The position numbers were made by a program, and so were the translations under genes. Below the pieces are notes generated by a model that did no database searches, was not told the origin of the DNA, and saw only the letters and a program-made list of their open reading frames with translations. A DNA stretch of 64,000 nt from assembly GCA_965659745.1 (NCBI GenBank), contig CBFHXF010000001.1, forward strand, positions 55,374-119,373, written 5' to 3'. This document shows positions 7,925 through 17,173 of the stretch, piece by piece. Source of the stretch: VMCP01 sp965659745 (GTDB lineage: Bacteria > Bacteroidota > Bacteroidia > NS11-12g > UBA955). How positions within the stretch are numbered: the first letter of the stretch is position 1; every line of letters starts with the position of its first letter.

Positions 7925-9813
7925 TATGCGAAAAATAAATTAAGGCCTAACAACAGGGCAATAGCGCCTACCATGTAAATCAAATAATATTCAATATTTC
8001 CGTTTTGGATTTTGCGATTCAAGCGACCCGCGAAACGCAAAATTGGATTAACACTAAAGGTAATGCCATAAAGCAGAAGGGTATCTAGTAAGGCAAATAG
8101 GATATCTCCTAAGAATTCTAGAGGTTTAACGATAGCCGTATGGTAAAATTCATCAATGTAGAATTTTTGACTCAACGTTTTTCCAATACCTTTTGTGGGA
8201 ACTTCTGGATGCAAGCCTTTGCTGATGTAGCGACTGCGGCTGTAAAGCAAACCAAAAAGGAAAATAAAAACGGCTACTGCAATCAAAATAATCTCAGTAG
8301 TTAGATCAGAATGCGCAGTTTGTTCAAATATCATGAAGGTTGGACGCAACCAAGAAGCTAAAAATCCATCTGAATGAATCAAATAATGAGGTAAATTTAA
8401 AAGTCCACCTAGAATGCTTAAAACAGCCAATACCACTAATGGCAAGGTCATTTTCCAATTCGATTCATGTACATCAGATAATTTATAATCGCTACCTCTA
8501 AATTCACCATGAAACGTTAAAAACAGCAATCGGAACATATACGTAGCGGTTAGAAGTGCTGCAATTACCAAAATTACATAAGCCGCGATATTGTGGTGGA
8601 AAACATTAGCGAGAATTTCGTCTTTTGAAAAGAATCCACTCATTAACGGAAAACCAGAGATTGCTAAAGTGCCAATCAGAAAGGTGTAATACGTAACGGG
8701 CATCATTTTTTTAAGTCCACCCATTTGTGAAATATCTTGTCTTTCGTGCACACCATGAATGACGCTTCCAGCTCCTAAGAATAATAACGCTTTAAAGAAT
8801 GCATGTGTCGTTACGTGAAATAAAGCAGTGGTATACGCACCCACACCTAAAGCAACGAACATAAATCCTAACTGACTCACCGTAGAATAAGCAAGTACTT
8901 TTTTAATATCGTTCTGACGCAATCCAATTAAAGCTCCGATTAAAGCAGTTGCAAGACCTATCCATAAAATAAATTCTTGTGCCATTGGCGCAAGGGAATA
9001 AATTACTTGACATCTTATAACCAAATAAATACCCGCAGTTACCATCGTAGCCGCGTGAATTAACGCAGATACAGGAGTTGGACCGGCCATCGCATCGGGC
9101 AACCAAGTAAATAATGGAATTTGAGCACTTTTACCCATGGCACCGATGAATAATAAAACAGCAATACTCGTGATTAACACGGTACTAGAGGATCCTTCGG
9201 CTATTGCCGGAAGTACTTCGCTATATTCTAATGAGCCGAAATTTTTGATAATCAAGAACATTCCTAATAAAAGACCAAGGTCTCCTATACGATTCATTAC
9301 AAATGCTTTGCGTGCTGCTGCTCCATATGTTGCGTTTTGATACCAAAATCCGATTAACAGATAAGAGCATAAACCTACACCCTCCCAACCGAAGAACATC
9401 ATCAAGAAATTGGAACCCAAAACTAATAAGAGCATATTGAACACGAAGAAGTTCAAGTATGCGAAAAACTTGGCTGGATTTTTATCGTGATCCATGTACG
9501 ACATAGAATACAAGTGAATCAAAGTTCCAATGCCAGTGATGATTAAGGTCATCCAAATAGATAAACGATCTAACGCAAAAGAGGCTTTAAAAAGTATGCC
9601 ATCTAAATTGAAAAACGTATACGCATCCCATTGAATACGGCTATTGGCGTCAATAGCAATGGTAGACCATTGAGATATGGCGGTAACAAAAGACAATAAA
9701 ATCATTAAGGTACCCAAGCCAGAAGCCACGGTTTTGGGCAATTTATGTCCCACCACCCCATTTATGAGAAATCCCAATAATGGAAAAAACAGTATTAAAG
9801 CTATAGGATTCAT
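7924..9813 (-). CDS. nuoL: NADH-quinone oxidoreductase subunit L
   Basis: The largest antiporter-like subunit of the complex I membrane arm, 629 residues. The core is canonical: GWEGVGLCSYLLIGFW near residue 140, SAQIPLFTWLPDAMAGPTPV carrying the channel lysine region, and KKVLAYSTVSQLG. The C-terminal part holds the long lateral-helix region and a final transmembrane helix. It begins at an ATG overlapping the nuoK stop by one base (TAATG). Confidence 0.97.
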   Translation of the reverse strand: MNPIALILFFPLLGFLINGVVGHKLPKTVASGLGTLMILLSFVTAISQWSTIAIDANSRIQWDAYTFFNLDGILFKASFALDRLSIWMTLIITGIGTLIHLYSMSYMDHDKNPAKFFAYLNFFVFNMLLLVLGSNFLMMFFGWEGVGLCSYLLIGFWYQNATYGAAARKAFVMNRIGDLGLLLGMFLIIKNFGSLEYSEVLPAIAEGSSSTVLITSIAVLLFIGAMGKSAQIPLFTWLPDAMAGPTPVSALIHAATMVTAGIYLVIRCQVIYSLAPMAQEFILWIGLATALIGALIGLRQNDIKKVLAYSTVSQLGFMFVALGVGAYTTALFHVTTHAFFKALLFLGAGSVIHGVHERQDISQMGGLKKMMPVTYYTFLIGTLAISGFPLMSGFFSKDEILANVFHHNIAAYVILVIAALLTATYMFRLLFLTFHGEFRGSDYKLSDVHESNWKMTLPLVVLAVLSILGGLLNLPHYLIHSDGFLASWLRPTFMIFEQTAHSDLTTEIILIAVAVFIFLFGLLYSRSRYISKGLHPEVPTKGIGKTLSQKFYIDEFYHTAIVKPLEFLGDILFALLDTLLLYGITFSVNPILRFAGRLNRKIQNGNIEYYLIYMVGAIALLLGLNLFFA

Positions 9814-10139
9814 TAGTCTTTTAATTGATCTAGGAAACTAACATCGGTTTTCCGTGTATTACGATAAACCATTACAATAATGGCAAGTCCTACCGCAGCT
9901 TCGGCTGCAGCCACCACCATTATGAAAAACACAAACATTTGGCCATTAGCTTGCATGTCGCCCATGTATTCAGTGAACGCGGCAAGCAATAAGTTAACGG
10001 CATTTAACATAAGTTCAATACACATTAATAAGATTATGGCATTTCTTCTAAACAATACACCAAATAAACCGATGCTAAAAAGCACCGTACTTAAATAGAT
10101 ATAATGACTTATCTCTAGGGAATGAAAGATACTTAACAT
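9813..10139 (-). CDS. nuoK: NADH-quinone oxidoreductase subunit K
   Basis: Small complex I membrane subunit (108 residues, three transmembrane helices). The two conserved membrane glutamates are present, in the helix CIELMLNAVNL and in AAAEAAVGLAI. It starts at ATG 10139, 3 bases after the nuoJ stop, and its stop overlaps nuoL by one base. Confidence 0.97.
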   Translation of the reverse strand: MLSIFHSLEISHYIYLSTVLFSIGLFGVLFRRNAIILLMCIELMLNAVNLLLAAFTEYMGDMQANGQMFVFFIMVVAAAEAAVGLAIIVMVYRNTRKTDVSFLDQLKD

Positions 10140-10142
10140 GGA

Positions 10143-10679
10143 TTATAAAATTTCCTCAGACTTAACAACTTCACTTTTATCGCGTTTACCCAATAAAACG
10201 GAACCTACCATGGCCGAAACAAACAGGATACCTGTCAGTTCAAAGGGCACAAGATACTCTGTCATTAGCACGCGACCTAAATTTTTAACCAATCCAATAC
10301 CTTCGGCATTGGATTTAATAACGGCAATACCGGCAGTTTGGAATGCAGCAGTTAGCACTAATAACAATAGGCCCGCCGAAATAGCGGCAGCAAATCCCCA
10401 GAGATTGGATTTTACTGGCTCAGATTCTTTGTTCAGATTAAGCAACATTAATACGAACAAGAAAAGTACCATTATAGCACCTGCATATACCATTAGGTTT
10501 ACTATGGCTAAAAACTGAGCATTGAGAAGCACATAATGTGCCGAGATAGTGAAAAAAGTCAGTATCAAAGCCAAAACACTATGAACTGGATTTTTACTGG
10601 TTACAACATACAACGCTCCTAAAATGGTTAGGAACGATAATATTAAAAAAGGCAAAGGTAAATTGCTAAAAACTCCCAT
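10143..10679 (-). CDS. nuoJ: NADH-quinone oxidoreductase subunit J
   Basis: Complex I membrane subunit J, 178 residues with five predicted transmembrane helices. The family signature YAGAIMVLFLFVLMLLN is visible in helix 3. I place the start at ATG 10679, two bases after the nuoI stop and 9 bases after a CAGGAA stretch that can serve as a ribosome site. A TTG at 10700 would add seven residues inside nuoI and is less likely. It is followed closely by nuoK. Confidence 0.93.
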   Translation of the reverse strand: MGVFSNLPLPFLILSFLTILGALYVVTSKNPVHSVLALILTFFTISAHYVLLNAQFLAIVNLMVYAGAIMVLFLFVLMLLNLNKESEPVKSNLWGFAAAISAGLLLLVLTAAFQTAGIAVIKSNAEGIGLVKNLGRVLMTEYLVPFELTGILFVSAMVGSVLLGKRDKSEVVKSEEIL

Positions 10680-10681
10680 AA

Positions 10682-11218
10682 TTATTCCTGATAATCCCAA
10701 ATTTGTCTTTTTGAAACGTCAATTCTCTCCTCCAAGGTCTCAACGAGTTTGTCTTTTCCGTAAATGAACTCATTACGTCCAAAATCAGCATCCACTATGC
10801 GATCTGTTAAAAATATAGCTTCTTTGGGACAGGCTTCCTCACAAAGTCCACAGAAAATACATCGCAACATATTAATTTCATATGTTTTAGCATATTTTTC
10901 TTCTCTGTATAAATGCTCTTCCCCTTTTTCTCTTTCTGCGGCAACCATAGTAATGGCTTCTGCTGGACATGCCACGGCGCATAATCCGCAAGCGGTACAA
11001 CGCTCTCTTCCTTGATCGTCGCGCTTTAAAACATGCTGACCTCTGTATATGTCCGATACAGGGCGTTTTTCTTCAGGATAGGAAACGGTATTGTTCTTTT
11101 TGAAAAAATGCTTTAGGGTAATCCACATGCCACCGAAGATGGCAGGAAGGTAGATCTTCTCCCCAAAAGTCATATTTTTATTAACGACTTTTGAGGATCG
11201 TTGGGTAAGTGGTTTCAT
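10682..11218 (-). CDS. nuoI: NADH-quinone oxidoreductase subunit I (two 4Fe-4S clusters)
   Basis: Ferredoxin-like peripheral-arm subunit that passes electrons toward quinone through clusters N6a and N6b. The protein has 178 residues, with complete 4Fe-4S ligand sets: C74, C77, C80, C84 (CTACGLCAVACP) and C120, C123, C126, C130 (CIFCGLCEEACP). An N-terminal amphipathic segment precedes them. It is the first gene of the separated nuoIJKLMN block; the expected upstream neighbour nuoH lies 24 kb away at 35369-36394. A promoter is seen at 11273-11300. Confidence 0.97.
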   Translation of the reverse strand: MKPLTQRSSKVVNKNMTFGEKIYLPAIFGGMWITLKHFFKKNNTVSYPEEKRPVSDIYRGQHVLKRDDQGRERCTACGLCAVACPAEAITMVAAEREKGEEHLYREEKYAKTYEINMLRCIFCGLCEEACPKEAIFLTDRIVDADFGRNEFIYGKDKLVETLEERIDVSKRQIWDYQE

Positions 11219-11272
11219 AATTCTCTAGCGTCAGTTCTACTTTAGGTTTGTGGGGATAGACGTTTTCAACGG

Positions 11273-11300
11273 CAAATATAGATAAGAATACTACTTCAAA
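11273..11300 (-). promoter_or_regulatory. Promoter of the nuoIJKLMN unit
   Basis: On the minus strand TTTG (11300-11297) is followed after 16 bases by TATATTTG (11280-11273), an exact -7 match followed by CC. The -33 element overlaps the last codons of the upstream OmpA-domain gene. This gives the second half of complex I its own start signal, with a leader of about 48 bases. Confidence 0.5.
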
Positions 11301-12514
11301 TGTTTAGGTTTGATTTTATATTTCTTGTCTAATGTCTTTTCTTTTTCATATTTACTCTTCAATTTGCAGATGTCATTTATTGGAATCATTTCTGAATAGG
11401 TTCCATCTGTGAACTTGAAAACGAAATATGGATTCTCTAAAGATTTGTATTTCAATTCGAAACCCTTTTTCGTTTTCATGGCAGGAATAATAATCATAGG
11501 CGATTCTTGAACCGCATATAGCTCTTCGATCGTTCTGGTTTGATCTTTTACCACCGTAGTTTTGGTTTTGCTTTCAGGAGATCCCAATAATATTAAACCT
11601 TCTGAGTCTTTAGATGTAGGACAGTTGGTTTTTACAGTGAACTTTACTGCATCCTTTTTTACTGTACGTTTACGAACATCCTTCACACGGTCTTTGGTTT
11701 TATCGGCATTGTTATTCTTTAGATTCTTAACCAAAACCTTAATTCTAGCGCGATTGTAAGCTTCGAAATCCATAGGGTCTAAGGTAATTTCTATAGGGCG
11801 TTTCAAACACGTATCTACACTAAAAGATATATCTAAAGCCGCCAACCACGTCATTCCCTGATCTCTTCTGTAAATTTTAGGAATATCTTCGTTAGTAATA
11901 ATGCCCATTATATCCGCTGTTTTTTTGATTTTTACACCAAAAGTGCCATTTTTACTAGCAGCAGACAGCATTTTGAAATCGCATTTATTAATCTTGAGTG
12001 AGGTAGATGGGTTTATTTGAATGGTTGTGTCTTGATCGCAAGGGTCTACTTTAGCCGCTACCGGCTTAGGAGCCTCAACGGGTTTCTCAATAACCGTTAC
12101 TTCTACCCTACGGTTTCGCGACGCTTTTTCTTTGTTCGTTTCGTTTACTCTAGGTTTTGATCGACCATAATAACGCATGATCATGAAACTATCTGGAATA
12201 CCTAAACTTGATAATGCATCATAAACCTCGTCAACGCGGTCTCTTGACAATTCCATATTATACTCATCATTTCCGGTACTGTCGGTATGGCCGGTTAATA
12301 CCAATCTAAACTCAGGGATTTTCTTCAAGGTGCCAAAAAGTTCTTCAAGTTTGGCTTGTTCGGTTGGATCAATTTCAGATTTATTAACCTTGAAATAGAT
12401 CTGAACGGCAGGTGTTAATTCACGAGGTTCATTAGGAACAGCCGGACTTTTACCTTGTCCAAAACTTGTGCCCATCATTAAGAGAGCACCCAATATCATT
12501 ATTGTGTTTTTCAT
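11291..12514 (-). CDS. Exported OmpA-domain protein with a long unknown C-terminal region
   Basis: A 407-residue exported protein. Residues 1-19 form a signal peptide ending in SFGQ. Residues about 33-145 are an OmpA C-terminal-like peptidoglycan-binding domain, with the GHTDSTGNDEYNMELSRDR block and the closing NRRVEV motif. This domain comes first in the protein, not last as in most OmpA proteins. The following 250 residues hold a proline-rich linker and a soluble region with a few cysteines (CDQD, NKCDF, DTCLK, TNCPT) that I do not recognise. Its job is probably at the cell wall or outer membrane, but the partner is unknown. It lies upstream of nuoI on the same strand. Confidence 0.82.
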   Translation of the reverse strand: MKNTIMILGALLMMGTSFGQGKSPAVPNEPRELTPAVQIYFKVNKSEIDPTEQAKLEELFGTLKKIPEFRLVLTGHTDSTGNDEYNMELSRDRVDEVYDALSSLGIPDSFMIMRYYGRSKPRVNETNKEKASRNRRVEVTVIEKPVEAPKPVAAKVDPCDQDTTIQINPSTSLKINKCDFKMLSAASKNGTFGVKIKKTADIMGIITNEDIPKIYRRDQGMTWLAALDISFSVDTCLKRPIEITLDPMDFEAYNRARIKVLVKNLKNNNADKTKDRVKDVRKRTVKKDAVKFTVKTNCPTSKDSEGLILLGSPESKTKTTVVKDQTRTIEELYAVQESPMIIIPAMKTKKGFELKYKSLENPYFVFKFTDGTYSEMIPINDICKLKSKYEKEKTLDKKYKIKPKHLK

Positions 12515-12532
12515 TTAGTCGTCTTGAATGAT

Positions 12533-12564
12533 GCGAAAATAAAGCAATTATTCACGCATACCAA
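12533..12564 (-). promoter_or_regulatory. Possible promoter of the OmpA-domain gene
   Basis: On the minus strand TTGG (12564-12561) is followed after 20 bases by TATTTTCG (12540-12533), 18 bases before the ATG at 12514. The -7 box is the TAnnTTCG variant seen elsewhere in the window. Confidence 0.35.
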
Positions 12565-12606
12565 TGCTTTAATCGAATTATTTCCCCCCTTTTTACTGCC
12601 ATAAGA

Positions 12607-12637
12607 TTGTAAGCTACTAAACTGCGGCCTATATTTG
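12607..12637 (+). promoter_or_regulatory. Promoter of the gingipain-like gene
   Basis: TTG (12607-12609) followed after 20 bases by TATATTTG (12630-12637), 24 bases before the ATG at 12662. This is a full Bacteroidota-type promoter and supports the ATG at 12662 over a TTG at 12635 that lies inside the -7 box. Confidence 0.5.
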
Positions 12638-12661
12638 TTTAAAATCAGTTGTTCTTTGTCT

Positions 12662-14662
12662 ATGAAAAAACACTACATCTTTTTATTTTTATCATTGATT
12701 ACCAGTACATTCAGCTGGGGCCAAGTCGCAAAAACTCAAGTCCTGTCATTACGTATCAAACCGGTTGCAACTGGTTTTGAATTAAGCTGGCCAGAAAATT
12801 CGGCACGAACCGGTACCTATCAGTTTTTTTACAGAGAGTTATATGGCTCCGACCCAACCTGGCTTTCAGTTGGTAATCCTATACAGGGTCCTGCATCCTC
12901 GTTTGTTTTTGATACTCAAAAAAACGTTGAATTTGCTGCCCAATATCTAAATCAAAACAACCAAGCTGAGGCTATTGGCTATATTGCAGCCGGAGTTTTG
13001 AATGAACCGATTCTAAAAGGTCGAACAATACTGGTCATTGACAGTTTAATATCCGTGGAAGCCCAATCACAACTGGCTACCTTGAAAAAAGATTTATTGG
13101 CTTCGGGGTGGTTTTTCGATGAATTAATTGTCAAAAGAACCGAAAATCCAGAGGCAATAAAAGGCAAAATTCAATCTTTGTTGGCCAAGGGTTCATTTGA
13201 AAACAATACCGTTTATATAATAGGACATGTACCAGTTCCTTACTCGGGATACTTTTCTTCAACAGGGACAAGACCACCACCGGATGGACATGTGGAAGGA
13301 TCTGGAAACCATACGGGTGCCTGGCCTGCAGACGTGTTTTATGCAGACTTTGAGGGCATTTGGGAAGATATATTAGTAAAATGCACTACCGGTAGTCAGT
13401 CCAGACATCACAATATTGGAGGTGATGGCAAATTTGATCCGTCAGAACTTCCGGGGAAAGCTTCCGTTGACTTAGGCAGAGTAGATTTTTATGACATGCC
13501 GGCTTTTACAGAATCAGAGATAGAATTAACCAAAGAATATTTGGAGCGAACCCACAAATGGAAAATGGGCGAAATTCCTTATGTAAAAAGAGCCTTGATT
13601 GATAACAATTTTGGGAGTTTAAATTTGGCTTCGACGGGGTACCATAATTTCTCTTGTTTGATTCAAAAAGACAGTATTTTCGATAATCGAGACTATTTTA
13701 AATCTCAAGCATTGGGTAACTATTTATGGAGCTATGGATGCGGTGCAGGTTCTTACACGAGTTGTAACGGAATCGGCAATACCAATAATTTTGCTCAATA
13801 TAAGAACAAAGATTCTTTTAATAATATATTCACCATTTTAGCCGGCAGTTATTTCGGCGATTGGGATTCAAAAAACAATCTTTTGAGGGCCTCTCTAGCG
13901 GCAGGTTCTCTAGCCACTTTTTGGGGCGGCATTCCCAAGTGGTATATACATCATATGGGATTGGGCAAACATATTGGTTATGGAGCTCGGATAACGCAGA
14001 ATAACAGCAATGAATATTTTAATGGAAATTTCAACGCTTCTTTTAGAGGGGTGCATATTGCATTAATAGGGGACCCTACATTAACGATGATACCGGTTAA
14101 ACCGGTTAAAAACGTAAAAGCGACTTCTCAAAATGGTAAAGTTACGCTTACATGGAGTCCTTCCCCCGACGCTACTCAATATGAAATATATCGAATAGAC
14201 ACGGTAAATAGAACGTATATACCCGTTAATACTTCGGGCGACTGCCAGACGTTGATAGCAGATACCTTTTTCGTGGATGAATGCAACTGGAGCTCTGGAG
14301 ATTACATATATGGAGTATTAGCTGCAACGGGTACGACTACCCCTTCGGGTATGTATGTCAATCGAAGCTTGTTGACCACTGCAGTTGTGAGTCACACGAA
14401 TAATGTGGTAAAAAAGGCTTCCAACGAAATGATTTTTTATCCCAATCCAACGAATTCATACCTATATATAAGGAATAGCAACATCAAGAGTGGAATTTGG
14501 AAGGTTATCGATGTACGCGGTCGTTTGGTAAAGACTCTCACTTCTTCAAATTTATCGGAAGGCATTAATCTTGAAGGATTAGAAAATGGATTGTATTTAG
14601 TGAGTATTAGCGATAATGCAGGATACCAAACGGATGAATCTTGGATAATAGTATCCCAATAG
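12662..14662 (+). CDS. Gingipain-like (peptidase C25-related) protein with T9SS sorting domain
   Basis: A 666-residue secreted protein. It has a signal peptide (MKKHYIFLFLSLITSTFSWGQ region), an N-terminal beta region, and then a region of about 350 residues resembling the C25 gingipain fold, with VYIIGHVPVPYSG and a late VHIALIGDPTLTM strand typical of the end of that fold. Two candidate nucleophile cysteines sit in WSYGCGAGSYTSC. A fibronectin type III-like domain follows (KVTLTWSPSPDATQYEIY), and the last 75 residues form a type A T9SS sorting domain (FYPNPTNSYLYI to the end). I infer outer-membrane export and surface anchoring or release. Whether it is an active protease is uncertain, because the catalytic motif is not canonical. 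Confidence 0.75.
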   Translation: MKKHYIFLFLSLITSTFSWGQVAKTQVLSLRIKPVATGFELSWPENSARTGTYQFFYRELYGSDPTWLSVGNPIQGPASSFVFDTQKNVEFAAQYLNQNNQAEAIGYIAAGVLNEPILKGRTILVIDSLISVEAQSQLATLKKDLLASGWFFDELIVKRTENPEAIKGKIQSLLAKGSFENNTVYIIGHVPVPYSGYFSSTGTRPPPDGHVEGSGNHTGAWPADVFYADFEGIWEDILVKCTTGSQSRHHNIGGDGKFDPSELPGKASVDLGRVDFYDMPAFTESEIELTKEYLERTHKWKMGEIPYVKRALIDNNFGSLNLASTGYHNFSCLIQKDSIFDNRDYFKSQALGNYLWSYGCGAGSYTSCNGIGNTNNFAQYKNKDSFNNIFTILAGSYFGDWDSKNNLLRASLAAGSLATFWGGIPKWYIHHMGLGKHIGYGARITQNNSNEYFNGNFNASFRGVHIALIGDPTLTMIPVKPVKNVKATSQNGKVTLTWSPSPDATQYEIYRIDTVNRTYIPVNTSGDCQTLIADTFFVDECNWSSGDYIYGVLAATGTTTPSGMYVNRSLLTTAVVSHTNNVVKKASNEMIFYPNPTNSYLYIRNSNIKSGIWKVIDVRGRLVKTLTSSNLSEGINLEGLENGLYLVSISDNAGYQTDESWIIVSQ

Positions 14663-14737
14663 TATCATATTTTATTTAATGTGAATTACTATTTGGTGTT
14701 ATTTACTAAAAATTCGGAAATGTCAGCAAAGTTTGAT

Positions 14738-14745
14738 TATTTTCG
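14738..14745 (+). promoter_or_regulatory. -7 promoter box for hppA
   Basis: TATTTTCG followed by CG, 29 bases before the hppA ATG. It is the TAnnTTCG variant of the Bacteroidota -7 box; no clear -33 element was found. Confidence 0.4.
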
Positions 14746-14774
14746 CGCCCTAATTCGTTTATCGAAAATATATT

Positions 14775-17147
14775 ATGAATAACGATAGTATTATGTATTT
14801 GGTTCCAGCCTTAGGCTTAGTGGGACTTGTAGTGATGGCATTGAAATCCTCTTGGGTTTCCAAACAAGATGCCGGTGATGAAAAAATGCAGAGCCTTGCG
14901 AATAAAATCGCAGCCGGTTCTATGGCATTCCTAAAAGCAGAGTGGAAAGTGCTTTCTTACTTCGCTATTATCGCAGCAGCTTTGCTGGCGTATAGCGGAA
15001 CTATCCACGAAGTAAATGGAATTGAAATCCATTCGCATTGGATCATTTCAGTTGCCTTTTTAATCGGTGCATTTTTATCAGCGTTAGCCGGTTATTTCGG
15101 AATGAGAATTGCTACAAAAGCAAACGTTCGCACCACACAAGCGGCTAAAACCAGCTTGGCAAAAGCCCTTCAAGTAAGTTTCAACGGTGGTACTGTTATG
15201 GGACTTGGAGTAGCGGGTCTTGCGGTAATTGGTCTTGGTGGACTGTTTATTGTATTCTACGCTATGTTTGTGAAAGACGGCTTAGATCCAAACGGTTTAA
15301 AAAGAGCTATTGAAGTATTGACTGGTTTTTCTTTAGGAGCGGAATCTATCGCTTTGTTTGCCCGCGTAGGTGGTGGTATTTATACCAAGGCTGCCGATGT
15401 TGGTGCTGACTTAGTAGGTAAGGTTGAAGCTGGAATTCCAGAAGACGATCCACGTAACCCAGCTACTATTGCTGATAACGTGGGCGATAACGTAGGTGAC
15501 GTTGCGGGTATGGGTGCCGATTTATTCGGTTCCTATGTAGCTACTATACTTGCTACTATGGTATTAGGTTCGGAAATGAAAGTGGTGGATAACTTCCAAG
15601 GACTTTCCCCTATCCTATTGCCGATGATTATCGCAGGTTTAGGTTTGATTTTTTCTATTGTTGGAACCTTATTCGTTAAAATAAAAGACGATAACGGAAA
15701 CGTTCAAAGTGCGTTGAATATGGGTAACTGGTCTAGTATCATTTTAACTGCCATTGCCTCATTCGTTGCTGTTAAGTGGTTGATTCCCTCAGATACAACT
15801 TTGGTTTTAAGAAATGTAGAGTTTACCTCTATGGATATTTTTTCTGCCATTATGGTTGGTTTGGTGGTAGGCGCAATCATGAGTTATGTAACGGAATATT
15901 ACACCGCTATGGGTAAAAAGCCTGTTATGTCGATTGTGAAAGCATCTGCAACAGGACATGCCACAAACATTATCAGTGGTTTGGCTATCGGAATGCAATC
16001 GACTGTAATTCCAATCTTAGTATTGGCCGCAGGTATTTTTGTTTCTTTTGAATTCGCTGGACTTTATGGTGTTGCAATTGCAGCTGCCGGTATGATGGCA
16101 ACTACTGCCATGCAGTTGGCAATTGACGCGTTTGGACCTATCGCAGATAACGCGGGAGGTATTGCTGAAATGAGCGATTTGCCTGAAGAAGTGCGTGGAA
16201 GAACCGATATCTTGGATGCTGTAGGTAATACAACTGCTGCAACAGGTAAAGGTTTTGCAATTGCTTCTGCAGCACTTACTGCACTCGCATTGTTCGCTGC
16301 GTTCGTTGGAGTTGCAGGAATTGATAGTATTGATATTTACAAAGCGAATGTTTTGGCAGGTTTATTTGTAGGTGCCATGATTCCGTTTATATTCTCGGCT
16401 TTGGCCATTAGTGCTGTTGGTCGTGCTGCAATGGAAATGGTTCAAGAAGTGCGCCGTCAATTCCGTGAAATCCCTGGAATCATGGAGTACAAAGCGGAGC
16501 CAGAATATGAGAAATGTGTTGAGATTTCAACTAAAGCATCCATTCGTGAAATGGTTATGCCTGGTGCTATTGCTTTGCTTTCTCCTGTTATTGTTGGATT
16601 CCTTTTTGGTCCAGAAGTATTAGGTGGTATGCTTGCCGGTATAACAGTGTCTGGTGTTTTGATGGGTATTTTCCAAAATAATGCTGGTGGTGCTTGGGAT
16701 AATGCCAAGAAATCATTCGAAAAAGGCGTTGAAATTGATGGTGAAATCTATTACAAGAAATCTGAGCCTCATAAAGCGTCTGTAACGGGTGATACCGTTG
16801 GGGATCCATTTAAAGACACTTCTGGTCCTTCTATGAACATTCTTATTAAGTTAACCTCAATCGTTTCCTTAATCATTGCACCTTATATCGCAGTTGGTGG
16901 TAACAACACTGCCGCTGCCGAAAAAGACTGTTGCAATGATAAAACGGAAATGGTTGCTGGTGCGAAATGCGAACCGATGGATTGTTCTACCATGACCAAA
17001 GAAGAGTGCATGGCTAAATGTGATGAGATGAAATGCAGCGAAGAAGAGCGCAAAGAATGTCTCGCTCAATATGATGAAAATGGAAAGTTTGTAGGAACTA
17101 AGAAAGCATGTTGTTCCGAAAAAGCAGAAACGGATTCTAAATTATAA
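14775..17147 (+). CDS. hppA: Membrane ion-translocating pyrophosphatase, K+-dependent type, with Cys-rich tail
   Basis: A multi-pass membrane pump that couples pyrophosphate hydrolysis to cation export. The protein has 790 residues, longer than usual for bacterial members. Catalytic motifs are intact: KAADVGADLVGKVEAG and EDDPRNPATIADNVGDNVGD (residues 205-242). GNTTAATGKG carries the Ala/Gly pair that marks K+-dependent enzymes. The glutamate found in Na+ pumps (DLFES) is replaced by glycine (DLFGS, 249-253), and E190 lies in the preceding helix (GAESIALF). From memory this matches the Flavobacterium johnsoniae-type proton pumps, so H+ transport is favoured but not proven. The last roughly 75 residues are a charged extension with ten cysteines (C719 to C780), not part of the usual fold. 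A strong terminator follows. Confidence 0.95.
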   Translation: MNNDSIMYLVPALGLVGLVVMALKSSWVSKQDAGDEKMQSLANKIAAGSMAFLKAEWKVLSYFAIIAAALLAYSGTIHEVNGIEIHSHWIISVAFLIGAFLSALAGYFGMRIATKANVRTTQAAKTSLAKALQVSFNGGTVMGLGVAGLAVIGLGGLFIVFYAMFVKDGLDPNGLKRAIEVLTGFSLGAESIALFARVGGGIYTKAADVGADLVGKVEAGIPEDDPRNPATIADNVGDNVGDVAGMGADLFGSYVATILATMVLGSEMKVVDNFQGLSPILLPMIIAGLGLIFSIVGTLFVKIKDDNGNVQSALNMGNWSSIILTAIASFVAVKWLIPSDTTLVLRNVEFTSMDIFSAIMVGLVVGAIMSYVTEYYTAMGKKPVMSIVKASATGHATNIISGLAIGMQSTVIPILVLAAGIFVSFEFAGLYGVAIAAAGMMATTAMQLAIDAFGPIADNAGGIAEMSDLPEEVRGRTDILDAVGNTTAATGKGFAIASAALTALALFAAFVGVAGIDSIDIYKANVLAGLFVGAMIPFIFSALAISAVGRAAMEMVQEVRRQFREIPGIMEYKAEPEYEKCVEISTKASIREMVMPGAIALLSPVIVGFLFGPEVLGGMLAGITVSGVLMGIFQNNAGGAWDNAKKSFEKGVEIDGEIYYKKSEPHKASVTGDTVGDPFKDTSGPSMNILIKLTSIVSLIIAPYIAVGGNNTAAAEKDCCNDKTEMVAGAKCEPMDCSTMTKEECMAKCDEMKCSEEERKECLAQYDENGKFVGTKKACCSEKAETDSKL

Positions 17148-17173
17148 ATCCGCGAGCTTTAGTTTATATCCAG

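Noticed and set aside
10143..10700. nuoJ starting at TTG 10700
   Set aside because: That start lies inside nuoI. ATG 10679 just after the nuoI stop, with an AGGAA stretch before it, is better.
12635..12661. TTG start for the gingipain-like gene
   Set aside because: The TTG is part of the TATATTTG promoter box. The signal peptide begins at ATG 12662.
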